Assembly (NCBI GenBank): GCA_038562555.1
Contig: JBCFBK010000046.1
Location: 1-47,723 of the forward strand
Source: JBCFBK01 sp038562555
GTDB lineage: Bacteria > Bacteroidota > Bacteroidia > Bacteroidales > Prolixibacteraceae
Length of the DNA stretch: 47,723 bases
Reading direction: 5' to 3'
The notes beneath the pieces were generated by a model, which worked only from the letters and a program-made list of their open reading frames with translations, did not search any database and had not been told where the DNA came from. The first letter of the stretch is position 1; every line of letters begins with the position of its first letter. A program made the position numbers and the translations under genes. Shown in pieces: positions 1 through 8,863 of this stretch.

Positions 1-1098
1 GGGATCCAGGGTACCCGTATAGGGCGTAAATGGTTGCTCGGGGGCAACGTTCTGGTCGCTGGTGATGTCGGAGTCGCTGTAAGTGTCAATAAGTGGCAAT
101 CCGGTTACCGGATCTGTTTTTTAGGCATTTACCAGGTCGAACGAAGGTTGGAAAAATCCGCAGCAACCTCCTCCGGGCCCTCCCTGCGGGAAGTTCAGCG
201 CATCGGCCGCGTTGCCGTTGTAGCCGCTCGCCCCGTCGTTTACCGACATCTGCACGGAAAAAACCGTTTCGGCGTTGTTCTGTTTCACCGGGTTGAAATT
301 ATCGGAAAAATTCACCAGGTCATACTTTACGCCAATCGAATTCACTCCGTTGTCGATGACATCGGTTAAGATGGTTTTTGCTTCTGCGAATTTCAGCTCA
401 AACAAATACACGCGCCCTAAAAGCGCTTTCGCTCCCCAACTGTTAACCCGTCCAATCGCTCCCTGAACCGGGTTCAGGTGCTCAACCGCCCATTTCAGGT
501 CAGCTTCGATAAGGGGTAAAATGTCCTGGTCATTCGGAACATAAAAATTGTCGTTTGCAACGGTTACGTTTTCATCGATATAAGGAACATAACGCCACAT
601 TTTTGCAGCTTCAAACAGAAAAACAGAGCGGATAAAGATGGCCTCGGCTTTAATCTCGTTCGCCTCTTCTTCTGAAAACTCGCCTTCAGCCTTGCTTAAC
701 ACGCGGAGCACTTCATTGGCGGCCTGCGCCCCGGCATACAGACAATTCCATTTTCCCGACATATAACCATTGGTGGGCAAAACCGAATAATTCTCAATCG
801 GGTTGATCTCGATCTGGTCGGAATAAGTCGATCCCTTATGGGCGTTATCAGATGCTACCTCTCCGTATTGCCAGTTGCTGATGCCCCTTGTAAATCCTTC
901 GGTGACGTTGCCTCCCAGTCCGTCGAGCAGGGAATAGGCGCCGATTAAAACGCCGTTCACACCGTTGCGGTTGGCCAGTACCTCGCTGGTGATCGGGCCA
1001 ATGGGGTTATTTTCCAGAAAGCTCTCTTTGCAGGCATTGAACAGCAATCCCGCTGTAATGATGATGAGGGCCGAAAGAATTAAGATTTTATGCTTCAT
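1..1098 (-). pseudogene. SusD/RagB-family outer-membrane lipoprotein, interrupted by an in-frame stop and cut by the window edge
   Basis: SusD-like surface lipoproteins bind nutrient and cap the partner SusC barrel. The N-terminus is a lipoprotein signal with lipobox LFNAC, followed by the family's typical ENNPIGPIT and helical repeat regions. Codon 326 is TAA (121-123). Beyond it the same frame continues open to base 1 with KTDPVTGLPLIDTYSDSD and then QPFTPYTGTLDP, which is the normal continuation of the family (usual length about 500-600 residues). Restoring the stop to TAT (Tyr) would give NAYKTD, the expected local sequence. No frameshift is needed. It lies 12 bp downstream of the SusC gene and belongs to the sigma-FecR-SusC-SusD operon. 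It is either a real nonsense mutation or a base error; the sequence alone cannot separate them. Confidence 0.85.
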
Positions 1099-1110
1099 CG
1101 TTTTACGTTT

Positions 1111-4100
1111 TTAAAAGGTGATATTAAGTCCGATCAGGTAACTTTTCTGATTCGTCGGATAGTTGGCGTAGTCAATCCCAAACGCGGCGCTGGCCTGATC
1201 GCCCGATTGATTCGGCGTCAGTTCAGGGTCAAGGCCGGAGTATTTGGTCAGGGTAAACAAATTCGCAACCTGCACGTACAGCCTCATTTTGTCCAGGCCG
1301 ATCCGGTTGAGCAGGGCCGGCTTAAAGCGATAACCGACCGTAAGATTTTTGCATTTCAGGAATGATCCGTTTTCAACATAATAGGAATTGACAACTCCTG
1401 AGGTACTGAACGAACTTGCGGCCTCGGCGACAGGCACTTTTGCGCCCGGGTTTTGTTCGCTCCAGGCATTTAATAACGACCGGCCTTTATTGCCTGCAGG
1501 ACTGTCCCAGAAATCGGTAAAGTACTTCGTGTAGTTGAAAATGTCATTGCCCTGCGATCCATAGAAGATCACCGACAGATCAAAATTGTCGTAGCTTGCG
1601 TTCAGGTTGATCCCATAGGTAAAGTCGGGGTTGGGGTCGCCGATAAAAGTACGGTCGGCGTCGTCGATTTTATCGTCCTTAACCACATCTTTGTATTTGA
1701 ACCGTCCCGGAGCGGCGCCATTCTGTGCGGCATGGTCACTCACATCGGCGGCGTCGCGGAATAAGCCTTCAACCTGATAGCCGTAAAATGCACTGATGGG
1801 GTGCCCTTCCTCATTGCGGACTGCAGCCCCGATGGATGTTCCTCCTGAATAAAAGTAACCCGGATTGGGGATATCAATCACTTCATTTTTGTAGGTGGTA
1901 AGGTTTAATCCGACATCAAACCGGAATTTGCCGAAATCCCCGCTCCTGTAATTGGCGGTAAAATCGACGCCGGTGTTCTGAATGTCGCCGATATTGACCG
2001 TTGGGGCAGATGCTCCTCCTGCCGTTGAAGGTAACGGACGGGGAAACAGCAAGCCGTTTATAGATTTTTTATACCACTCGGCCGAAAGCGTGAATTTACT
2101 GTTGAGGACAGAAAGGTCAAAACCTGCATTGGTGATGATATCTTCTTCCCAGCCTGTTTTCGTGTTCCCGATGCTGCTTGCGTAAAATCCCTGAACGATG
2201 TTGTGGTCGCCGTTGATGTCATAATAAGAGCGCGAGAATGCTGAATTGAACAAGGTATAGGCGTTGTACAGCCCCACATTGTTCTGGGATCCCAGTTTTC
2301 CCCAGCTTCCTCTCAGCTTCAGGTCGTCAATCCATTCCACCTGGCTCAGAAAAGCTGCTTTTGAGATTCGCCATCCGGCCGAGAACGACGGGAAAACCCC
2401 ATACCGGTTGTCGGCTCCAAACCTGGACGAACCATCCCGCCGAACGGTTGCCCCGAACAGATACTGATCGTTGAAGGCATAATCCAGGCGTGCAAAAAGG
2501 GAATACAAGTTGTCTTTATCGCCGTGACTCCAGTTGACGATATTTTTGGTCCCGTTGCTGAGGGTCAGGTACTCGGGTGTCGTGAGCAAAAAGCCGGCTG
2601 CTGAGCCGCCCAGGGTTCTTCCCTGGCCGCTGATGGCCTCAGAACCACCTAACAGCTTGACGTGATGCTTGCCAAACTGATTCTCAAATTCCAGGGTATT
2701 GGTCCAGGTCCAGCTTTTATATCTGGAATTTTCTTCCCGCAGGGAGTTGTCGCCGTAGTGGGCCTCCCGGTCATAATAAGCATTGTAACTAAAATTCAGG
2801 TAATAGGAGTTTCCGATTGCGCCGCCAAACCGGGTTCTGGCCGTGAAATACTTCAGGAAATCAATCTCCATGAAAATACTTCCGTTAATATTGGTATGTT
2901 CACTTTTGTTCCTGTTCGTATTTTTCATCACCGCAACCGGGTTGTTGCTGAATCCCAGATCGGGAGGGCCTGCGAAGGTGCCGCCAAAATTACCCATGAT
3001 GTCGTAGACCGGGATCAATGGCATGGACCGGTAAGTCATCGCAATCGCGCTGTTTTGATCCTGGTTCGAAACGTTCGGGTTTTCTTTGTAAATCACATTC
3101 AGGTTTTCGCCGATCCTGACATGTTCGCCGATATTAAACCCGGAGTTGAGCCGGATCGAGTATCTCTTCAGCCTGGATTCGATCAGCGTTCCCTGCTGAT
3201 CCTGGTAATTCATGGAAAACGCATAATTTGCCTTTTCTGTTCCCATGCTTGCCGAAAAGGAATGGCTGTGCATGGGGGCGTCCTTAAAGATCTCATGGAA
3301 CCAGTCGGTCCCTTCCTTGTTCACTTTCTGGATCAGGTAATCGGCATAAGGATCATTGGGATCGAATTTGTACAAGGCCGGATCAACGGCCGGATCGCCT
3401 TCTTTGGCGGTGCCGTTCACAAAAACGCCGTTCCGGTACCCTCCGTAGAGGTAATCGGGAATGCCGTTGGCAAACAGCGTACCAGGATGCAGGTCCATCG
3501 CCATACCGGCGTACTCCGAAGTATTCATCGTATTGAACACATTTCCTGAAGGCGGAGCCTGCATGCCGAAATAGCCGTCATAGGTAAAAACCGGCGCGCC
3601 TGTTTTTCCTTTTTTCGTGGTGACCACGATAACGCCATTGGAACCCCGTACCCCGTAGATGGAAGCAGCTCCTGCATCCTTCAGCACCTGGACCGATTCG
3701 ATATCATTGGGGTTGACATCAGCCAGGCTGCCCTGGATGCCGTCAACGATAACCAGCGGCTGGGTATTGCCAAACGAACTGATCCCGCGGATGAAAACCT
3801 TGCTCTCGGCCCCGGGGACCCCCGAAGTGATTACATTCACGCCGGCGGCCTGACCCTGAAGAGCCTGCTCTCCCGAGGTAACAGGGATCGATTTGATCTG
3901 GTCCACATCAATAACCGATACCGATCCGATAATATCTTTTTTTGCCTGTGTTCCGTATCCTACAACCACCACTTCATTCACGCCGATCGCTTCTTCAGCC
4001 ATGGTAACGTAAATGGCAGGCTTGCCGGAGACAGGAATTTCCTGCGGCTTCATTCCTACAAACGAAAAAACCAGGACGGCATCCGGGGCAACGTTTGGAA

Positions 4101-4611
4101 TGGCGTAATTGCCCTCACTATCGGTGATGGTTCCCCGCGTAGTGCCTTTCAAGACAACCGTGACGCCGGGCAGGGGAGAACCCGACTGATCGGTCACCTG
4201 GCCTGAGATTTGGCGTGGCTGTTGGGTGACTGCAGCTGAAGACTGATCATTCCTTGGAAAAATAATGATGTTGCGGTCGACCAGTCTGAACGACAAACCG
4301 GTATTGTCAAGCAAATCGGCGACCAGATCCTGAATGTTCCGGTCGGTCGCTTCAACCGTTTTTTTGCCGATATCGCGGATCTGCTCGTTCTGATAAAAGA
4401 AACGGTATTCGGACTGTTCTTCAATCAGGCTGAAAATTTCGTTCAGGCTGCCGTTTTCAATCTTAACTGAAATTTTTGAATTTTGTGAATAAAGCGATGC
4501 GGAGACGTTGACTGTCAGTACAAAAATTAAAAAGGTTGTTAATTTCATAATTCGCACGAATTTTTGCCATCCGGTTTTCGCCGGATAGTCCGATAATTGT
4601 TCTTTTTCCAT
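1111..4611 (-). CDS. SusC/RagA-family TonB-dependent outer-membrane transporter with STN domain
   Basis: A 1166-residue barrel transporter that would import a ligand captured by SusD, powered by TonB-ExbBD. A hydrophobic signal segment (about residues 23-42, ending ASLYSQ) is followed by an STN domain (about 48-118), the domain through which such receptors signal to a FecR anti-sigma factor. Next come a CarboxypepD_reg-like domain (ISGQVTD to FVGMKPQ, about 134-200), the plug (VGYGTQAKKDIIGSV onwards) and a long barrel ending in SYLIGLNITF. STN plus the upstream sigma/FecR genes indicate induction by ligand occupancy. The glycan or other substrate cannot be told; no glycoside hydrolase lies beside it. 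The start codon is overlapped on the other strand by a TAnnTTTG box (see the predicted antisense RNA). Confidence 0.95.
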   Translation of the reverse strand: MEKEQLSDYPAKTGWQKFVRIMKLTTFLIFVLTVNVSASLYSQNSKISVKIENGSLNEIFSLIEEQSEYRFFYQNEQIRDIGKKTVEATDRNIQDLVADLLDNTGLSFRLVDRNIIIFPRNDQSSAAVTQQPRQISGQVTDQSGSPLPGVTVVLKGTTRGTITDSEGNYAIPNVAPDAVLVFSFVGMKPQEIPVSGKPAIYVTMAEEAIGVNEVVVVGYGTQAKKDIIGSVSVIDVDQIKSIPVTSGEQALQGQAAGVNVITSGVPGAESKVFIRGISSFGNTQPLVIVDGIQGSLADVNPNDIESVQVLKDAGAASIYGVRGSNGVIVVTTKKGKTGAPVFTYDGYFGMQAPPSGNVFNTMNTSEYAGMAMDLHPGTLFANGIPDYLYGGYRNGVFVNGTAKEGDPAVDPALYKFDPNDPYADYLIQKVNKEGTDWFHEIFKDAPMHSHSFSASMGTEKANYAFSMNYQDQQGTLIESRLKRYSIRLNSGFNIGEHVRIGENLNVIYKENPNVSNQDQNSAIAMTYRSMPLIPVYDIMGNFGGTFAGPPDLGFSNNPVAVMKNTNRNKSEHTNINGSIFMEIDFLKYFTARTRFGGAIGNSYYLNFSYNAYYDREAHYGDNSLREENSRYKSWTWTNTLEFENQFGKHHVKLLGGSEAISGQGRTLGGSAAGFLLTTPEYLTLSNGTKNIVNWSHGDKDNLYSLFARLDYAFNDQYLFGATVRRDGSSRFGADNRYGVFPSFSAGWRISKAAFLSQVEWIDDLKLRGSWGKLGSQNNVGLYNAYTLFNSAFSRSYYDINGDHNIVQGFYASSIGNTKTGWEEDIITNAGFDLSVLNSKFTLSAEWYKKSINGLLFPRPLPSTAGGASAPTVNIGDIQNTGVDFTANYRSGDFGKFRFDVGLNLTTYKNEVIDIPNPGYFYSGGTSIGAAVRNEEGHPISAFYGYQVEGLFRDAADVSDHAAQNGAAPGRFKYKDVVKDDKIDDADRTFIGDPNPDFTYGINLNASYDNFDLSVIFYGSQGNDIFNYTKYFTDFWDSPAGNKGRSLLNAWSEQNPGAKVPVAEAASSFSTSGVVNSYYVENGSFLKCKNLTVGYRFKPALLNRIGLDKMRLYVQVANLFTLTKYSGLDPELTPNQSGDQASAAFGIDYANYPTNQKSYLIGLNITF

Positions 4612-4623
4612 AACTTTGTTTGG

Positions 4624-4699
4624 ATTTAGAGTTTTAACATTTTAAATCATTCAATGAAGGTGATATTTCGTTTGGCGCGGGTATCACCTTCTTTTTTTT
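4624..4699 (+). ncRNA. Predicted cis-antisense small RNA against the susC leader (copy 1)
   Basis: On the plus strand, TAACTTTG (4611-4618) matches the Bacteroidota -7 consensus TAnnTTTG and overlaps the start codon of the leftward susC. About 38 bases on, a perfect 10-bp stem GAAGGTGATA (4656-4665) / TATCACCTTC (4682-4691) is followed by eight Ts (4692-4699), a classical intrinsic terminator for plus-strand transcription. The T-run is on the wrong side to terminate the operon itself. The product would be about 75 nt and complementary to the FecR-susC intergenic leader. The same arrangement recurs at 18017-18100. No clear -33 TTTG is present, so this is a prediction. Confidence 0.45.
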
Positions 4700-4704
4700 G
4701 GGTC

Positions 4705-5685
4705 TCATTCCCGGAGACTGAGTTTGATTGTTTTATGGTCTATTTCATAGCTGATTGGGATTGTTAGGTTTATAAAATCGAGTACGCTGTTAATATTCAG
4801 ATTGTCTATTGTTCCGGTATAGTGGATGTTTTCAAACACCCGGGCATCATACCGGAAGTTTACATCATAGTATCTCTCCAGTTTTTGGATCATCTCCTTA
4901 AAAGGCTCATTGCGGAAAACCAGAATGCCCTGCCGCCATAAAATCTCATTTTGCACGTTGGTAGTTGTCCGGCTCAGCTCCTGCTTATCCGAATCATAGA
5001 TAGCTTTTTCGCCCGGATGAAGGGTGAGCGACTGATTGGCAGCTGCCAGCGACAGGCTGATTTTTCCGGAAAGCAATGAGGCTTCGGTAATTGGTGATCC
5101 TGCATAATGGGACACATTAAATTTGGTTCCCAGTACGTTCACCTTTACACCGCCTGCCTCGACAACGAAAGGATGATCAGCCGCGTGTTTGACTTCAAAA
5201 TAGGCTTCGCCGGTTAAGCTTACTTTCCTTTCTTTCCGGTCGGGATGATATTTCAGAACAGTCTCTGCATTCAGCCATACCAGGCTGCCGTCGGGAAGAG
5301 CAACCTGGCTTTTTTGTCCTGTTTCGGTCGAAATTTCCACCCAGTTGGTCCCCGAAAAGAAGCCGGTTTCGGAAGCCACGTAAACGGATAGTGCCGCGAT
5401 GGAGATCATGATTGCCACTGCTGCCGCCACCCGTGATAAATAATAAATAAACGGCCGTTTTTTTGCGGGCTGAGCCTGATTTAACCGGGCCAGCAGCCTT
5501 TGCCTGGCCCTGCCCAGTCTGCCCGAAGGTTCTTCGGCCGCCGGCTGATTCCAGAAAGCCTCCAGTGTATTTATAAATGCCCGGTTGGCGACGGAAAGGT
5601 TTTTCCAGCCGGAAATTGCGTCAGTCTCTTCTTTTTTTGTAAGCCGGAGCAGGCTTCGCGCTATCAGAAATGAAATGTCCTTCAT
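4705..5685 (-). CDS. FecR-family anti-sigma factor (unit 1)
   Basis: A membrane anti-sigma factor that would hold or activate the adjacent ECF sigma factor and receive the signal from the STN domain of the SusC receptor. The cytoplasmic N-terminal part carries the usual short helices. A single transmembrane segment lies at about residues 78-100 (VAAAVAIMISIAALSVYV). The periplasmic part has the FecR core (TETGQKSQVALPDGSLVWLNA, GEAYFEV, VNVLGTKFNV) and a C-terminal STN-like DUF4974 domain (FKEMIQKLERYYDVNF to IKLSLRE). The frame is open 12 codons further upstream, but MKDISFLIARSLLRL is the family-like start. It lies 109 bp after the sigma gene and 93 bp before susC. Confidence 0.92.
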   Translation of the reverse strand: MKDISFLIARSLLRLTKKEETDAISGWKNLSVANRAFINTLEAFWNQPAAEEPSGRLGRARQRLLARLNQAQPAKKRPFIYYLSRVAAAVAIMISIAALSVYVASETGFFSGTNWVEISTETGQKSQVALPDGSLVWLNAETVLKYHPDRKERKVSLTGEAYFEVKHAADHPFVVEAGGVKVNVLGTKFNVSHYAGSPITEASLLSGKISLSLAAANQSLTLHPGEKAIYDSDKQELSRTTTNVQNEILWRQGILVFRNEPFKEMIQKLERYYDVNFRYDARVFENIHYTGTIDNLNINSVLDFINLTIPISYEIDHKTIKLSLRE

Positions 5686-5794
5686 TGCCAGTGATCTAAT
5701 GATGTGATGACATAAGGACAAGTGATTTTCAAATTTTCCCTAAGAGAAACGGAAATATTTTTCTGAGCGCGGGTTAACGTGACTCAAAATGAGT

Positions 5795-6391
5795 TCAAAG
5801 CGTAAGCAAAAGCGCGATTAATCCCGATGAATTTTTTGGATTGGAAAGATCGATGTTTAATTGTTCCGCAATTTTCCTTACGGCAATCGTTAATTGATTG
5901 TCTACGGTTTTTACGCTGATATTCAGGATCTCGGCTACTTCGTTCCGGTTCAGACCATCTTCCCGGATCAGTTTGAAAATAATTTTGCATTTGGAAGGCA
6001 GCAGTTGTACGGCCTTATTCAGCGCCACAAACATTTCGTCTTCAATGAGGTCATGTTCGGCCGACGGCTTATAATCGGCCAATCGGATGTGCGAATCGGC
6101 CAGCATGTCGAAATGAAACCGCTGTTCCTTTTTCAAGGCGTTAATGGACTTATTGCGGACCGAGATGTATAAATACGTTTCAATATTATTGATTGTATGG
6201 AGCGAATCCTGATTCTCCCAGAGCTTCAGAAAAACATCCAGGACCACCTCTTCGGCAAGCAATTCCGATTTAACAATGGTGGCTGCAAACCGGCTTAAAC
6301 GGTCATAATAATGGTCAAAGAAATCAGTAAATGACTCCTGCGAGGGTCTTTCCCTAAACCGGTCGAACAAATATGTTCCGTTTTTATCCAA
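5795..6391 (-). CDS. ECF RNA polymerase sigma factor (unit 1)
   Basis: A 198-residue sigma-70 family factor of the Bacteroidota FecR-linked type. Region 2 is seen at about residues 20-90 (FFDHYYDRLSRFA, AEEVVLDVFLKLWEN, ETYLYISVRNKSINALKK). Region 4 is at about 125-180 (LPSKCKIIFKLIREDGLNRNEVAEILNISVKTVDNQL), a helix-turn-helix for the -35 element. The start is TTG: a TAG lies two codons upstream in frame, and the next in-frame ATG comes only at about residue 94, inside the conserved part. It should drive the FecR-SusC-SusD operon. It is transcribed divergently from the repeat-protein gene at 6735. Confidence 0.93.
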   Translation of the reverse strand: MDKNGTYLFDRFRERPSQESFTDFFDHYYDRLSRFAATIVKSELLAEEVVLDVFLKLWENQDSLHTINNIETYLYISVRNKSINALKKEQRFHFDMLADSHIRLADYKPSAEHDLIEDEMFVALNKAVQLLPSKCKIIFKLIREDGLNRNEVAEILNISVKTVDNQLTIAVRKIAEQLNIDLSNPKNSSGLIALLLTL

Positions 6392-6650
6392 ATGCTATTC
6401 AGGTGTTTCTGAAATGATGGATACAATTTTAAGAAAATTAAAGAAGATCTGCTAACAACACTACAGATTTACCGGCTTGCGTTTTGCAAAAATGAAGTCA
6501 TGAATAGTTGCTTTCGGATCCGTAAACAGTTTTTCATTGGTCTGATTCCAGACGTCGCATCATGAAGATAACCATTGGCCGGAAATATATGCTTACCGTG
6601 CGTTTCAAACAGATTGCGGACTGCTCACGGCTGATTTTTTTTTTGGGACA

Positions 6651-6681
6651 TCAGGGTAAACCAGGATGAACGTGTCATAAG
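6651..6681 (+). promoter_or_regulatory. Putative ECF-sigma promoter, shared with the one at 19936
   Basis: TCAGGGTAAA (6651-6660), a 10-base spacer, then CGTGTCATAAG (6671-6681). The same blocks with the same spacing occur at 19936-19966 in front of the third sigma gene. They are followed in both by AAAAGAATAAAA and by a GGCTGCTGTGCCGGA-like block. The spacing between GGGTAA and GTCATAA suits an ECF -35/-10 pair. The rest of the 343-bp gap (6392-6734) holds no recognisable gene. Confidence 0.5.
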
Positions 6682-6734
6682 ACAAAAGAATAAAAGGCTG
6701 CTGTGCCGGAATTATAAACATGATACCAAATAAC

Positions 6735-7877
6735 ATGATGATCACAAAAAAATCAATTTTAGTAAGGACGTTTTTATTCGCCAGTATACTGGCTTGTTCA
6801 TTGCCTGCTATATCACAGAATCATCCGGCACCGGAAATTGCCTATGCCGGCCAGCCGACGGCGGACTCCCTTGTCCACAGTTTTTTCCAGTTCTCGATGA
6901 TTCCGCCCCTAAGTACGCATGGCATGCTTGGCAGCCAGTATATTAATCAGGTATCGCTGAATATGATCGGCGGCTACACCGGAGGGGTCAACGGATTTGA
7001 GATGGGTGGGGTGTTTAATATCAACAAAAAGGATGTCCGGGGCTTCCAGATGGCGGGAGTCTTTAACCTGGTCCGGGGTTATGCCGCCGGGTTGCAGATG
7101 GCTGGCGTATCGAACACCGTTTTAGGCGAAGTTTCCGGCCTTCAGATGGGAGGAGTCGGTAACTGGGGTGGTAATGCAAAAGGTGGACAGCTTGCCGGTG
7201 TCATCAATGTGGCGAAGAGATGGCGAGGCGTGCAGGCGGCCGGAGTCCTGAATACAGCAGCAGAGTCCCGGGGAGTCCAGCTTGCCGGTGTACTGAACCG
7301 TTCGTCAAAACGAACAGGATCTCAACTGGCAGGTGTGCTGAATATTGGCGGAAAAGTAACGGGGATCCAGCTTGCCGGGCTGATCAACGTGGCCGACAGC
7401 AGTGACTATCCGATTGGTTTGATCAACATCATTAAAAACGGAAGGAAGAGCTTTTCCGTAGGGTCTGACGAATCGGGCCTGGCCGCGCTCACTTTTCGTT
7501 CGGGAGGCAGGGTGCTGTATGGGGTGGCAGGGATTGGTTACTACCTTAACGATCGTGAGCTTTCGTATGCCATGGAAGCGGGGATCGGCGCCCATCTGAT
7601 TGACAGCAAAAGCTTTTCACTGGATGCTGAAGCAGTTAACAGGCACAGCACCGACTTTGAAGGACACGAAGAGCCGCGGGTCTCGTTCCGAATATTGCCG
7701 GAGTTGCGCATGGGAACCCACTTCGGTTTTTATGCAGGACCTTCAATCAGCTACACTTATCCTACGCGGGAGGACGCCGGGATTGATAAAATACCGGGCT
7801 GGGTTTTGCACGAAGATCAGTCAAACGGCCGGGCCCTGCACATTGGCCTGTCCGGCGGACTGAGGTACAGATGGTGA
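6735..7877 (+). CDS. GxQxAGVxN-repeat outer-membrane protein, short paralogue without STN domain
   Basis: About 380 residues. The signal peptide (MMITKKSIL to LPAISQ) aligns residue for residue with that of the 561-residue paralogue at 21569, which is why the ATG at 6735 is preferred over 6720. After PEIAYAG it jumps straight to the part equivalent to residue ~243 of the paralogue (IPPLSTHGMLGSQ), so the STN and regulatory-like domains are missing. Then follow eight or nine repeats of 15-16 residues with consensus GxQ(L/M)AGVxN, one more than in the paralogue. A conserved C-terminal part (SFRILPELRMG, GPSISYTYP) ends in GGLRYRW, resembling a barrel with a terminal aromatic residue. The repeats suggest a solenoid or barrel-like surface structure; function is unknown. 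The repeats may resemble the LA_2272-type surface repeat proteins, which I cannot verify. Confidence 0.8.
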   Translation: MMITKKSILVRTFLFASILACSLPAISQNHPAPEIAYAGQPTADSLVHSFFQFSMIPPLSTHGMLGSQYINQVSLNMIGGYTGGVNGFEMGGVFNINKKDVRGFQMAGVFNLVRGYAAGLQMAGVSNTVLGEVSGLQMGGVGNWGGNAKGGQLAGVINVAKRWRGVQAAGVLNTAAESRGVQLAGVLNRSSKRTGSQLAGVLNIGGKVTGIQLAGLINVADSSDYPIGLINIIKNGRKSFSVGSDESGLAALTFRSGGRVLYGVAGIGYYLNDRELSYAMEAGIGAHLIDSKSFSLDAEAVNRHSTDFEGHEEPRVSFRILPELRMGTHFGFYAGPSISYTYPTREDAGIDKIPGWVLHEDQSNGRALHIGLSGGLRYRW

Positions 7878-8127
7878 AATAGTTCGCTTCAATAAACCGT
7901 GAATCCCGGCTGGCCGAAAGGTCCGGCTTTCGCTTAAAAAAAATTGAGGAATAAAAAATAAAATCGGGGAAGAAGTCGTTCTTATTTTGGGGAAATTTCG
8001 ACTTTCCGGGACTGCATCTGTATGACCGGAAAGGGAATAGCACACGCTATAACTGTAGAAGGACTTGAAGTGTGCTAAATCAGATGATCCATTAATTTTC
8101 GGTGTCAAACTTAAAAATTGTTGTATT

Positions 8128-8787
8128 ATGAAACGACTGATTGTCTGTACCCTTTTGATTATTCCTTTTTTGACCCTGAAAGGTCAGGAGCCGGTGCAAG
8201 ACACGGTACCGGAGCCAAAAGTAATTCATCAGGGGTCTAAAGCCCGATTCGGACTTATCGCAGGAGTCCAGCTAACCACTTTTCAACCCGACGCAGTGGG
8301 TAACCCCAGTTCGCAAGGGGGATACCTCGCAGGTTTCACTTACCGGATGCCGGTTACCCCGGGGATTTCACTGGAACCTCAGGTACTTTATTCAAAGAAA
8401 GGGGGGGAAATTGACGAGTACTCATCCGACTATTATGACGGTGCCGTGAATTACCGCCTTCATTACCTCGAAGGGCCGGTGCTGCTAAACCTCCGCACAG
8501 GCAAAGTTCTGGATCTTGTGGCCGGAGTTTACGGAAGCTATCTTATTGATGCGACCTATGCCATCGACAGCCGTTGGGGTTATGGCAGCGGAGAACTGGA
8601 TTACGGTGATTTTGAAAAGTATGATTACGGCCTGATTGGCGGGTTCGGCTTTAATCTGCCTCCCGCTAAATTTTCGGTCAGGTACTCGCACGGCATGCGG
8701 AATGTTCTGAAGGACACTTCGCAATACCCGGAACTGACAGATGCGAAGAACCAGATGGTCACCTTTTCACTCACCGTTTATCTGTGA
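8128..8787 (+). CDS. Outer-membrane beta-barrel protein (porin/PorT-like family)
   Basis: A 219-residue protein with a cleavable signal peptide (MKRLIVCTLLIIPFLTLKGQ). The body alternates hydrophobic and polar residues as in eight-stranded barrels of the OMP_b-brl_2 type (FGLIAGVQLTTF, GISLEPQVLYSKKGG, YLEGPVLLNLRTG, YDYGLIGGFGFNL, FSVRYSHGMRNVL) and ends in FSLTVYL. The frame is open 21 codons further upstream, but the ATG at 8128 directly begins the signal peptide. The specific role is unknown. No signal in the 250-bp gap before it (7878-8127) could be assigned. Confidence 0.8.
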   Translation: MKRLIVCTLLIIPFLTLKGQEPVQDTVPEPKVIHQGSKARFGLIAGVQLTTFQPDAVGNPSSQGGYLAGFTYRMPVTPGISLEPQVLYSKKGGEIDEYSSDYYDGAVNYRLHYLEGPVLLNLRTGKVLDLVAGVYGSYLIDATYAIDSRWGYGSGELDYGDFEKYDYGLIGGFGFNLPPAKFSVRYSHGMRNVLKDTSQYPELTDAKNQMVTFSLTVYL

Positions 8788-8799
8788 CCGGACAAAAAC

Positions 8800-8840
8800 C
8801 TCCCGGGTTTTATTCCGAATGGAGGGAAGAAACCCGGGAG
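8800..8840. terminator. Strong hairpin, possible terminator after the barrel gene
   Basis: Perfect 11-bp inverted repeat CTCCCGGGTTT (8800-8810) / AAACCCGGGAG (8830-8840), 12 bp after the stop of the barrel gene and 23 bp before the next start. There is no T-run after it, so it may end, slow or process the transcript rather than act as a standard intrinsic terminator. Confidence 0.5.
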
Positions 8841-8863
8841 ATCAGTTGTTCGTGATTCAGACT

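Noticed and set aside
121..1098. Unit 1 SusD as a naturally short 325-residue SusD
   Set aside because: The same frame resumes with family-typical sequence directly after the TAA, so the short form is a truncation.
2662..3549. 295-codon open frame on the plus strand
   Set aside because: It lies wholly inside the SusC gene, antisense to it, and has no recognisable domain; a by-product of codon use.
4656..4699. Hairpin as terminator of the sigma-FecR operon
   Set aside because: The T-run follows the stem on the plus strand, whereas the operon runs on the minus strand, so it cannot be an intrinsic terminator for it.
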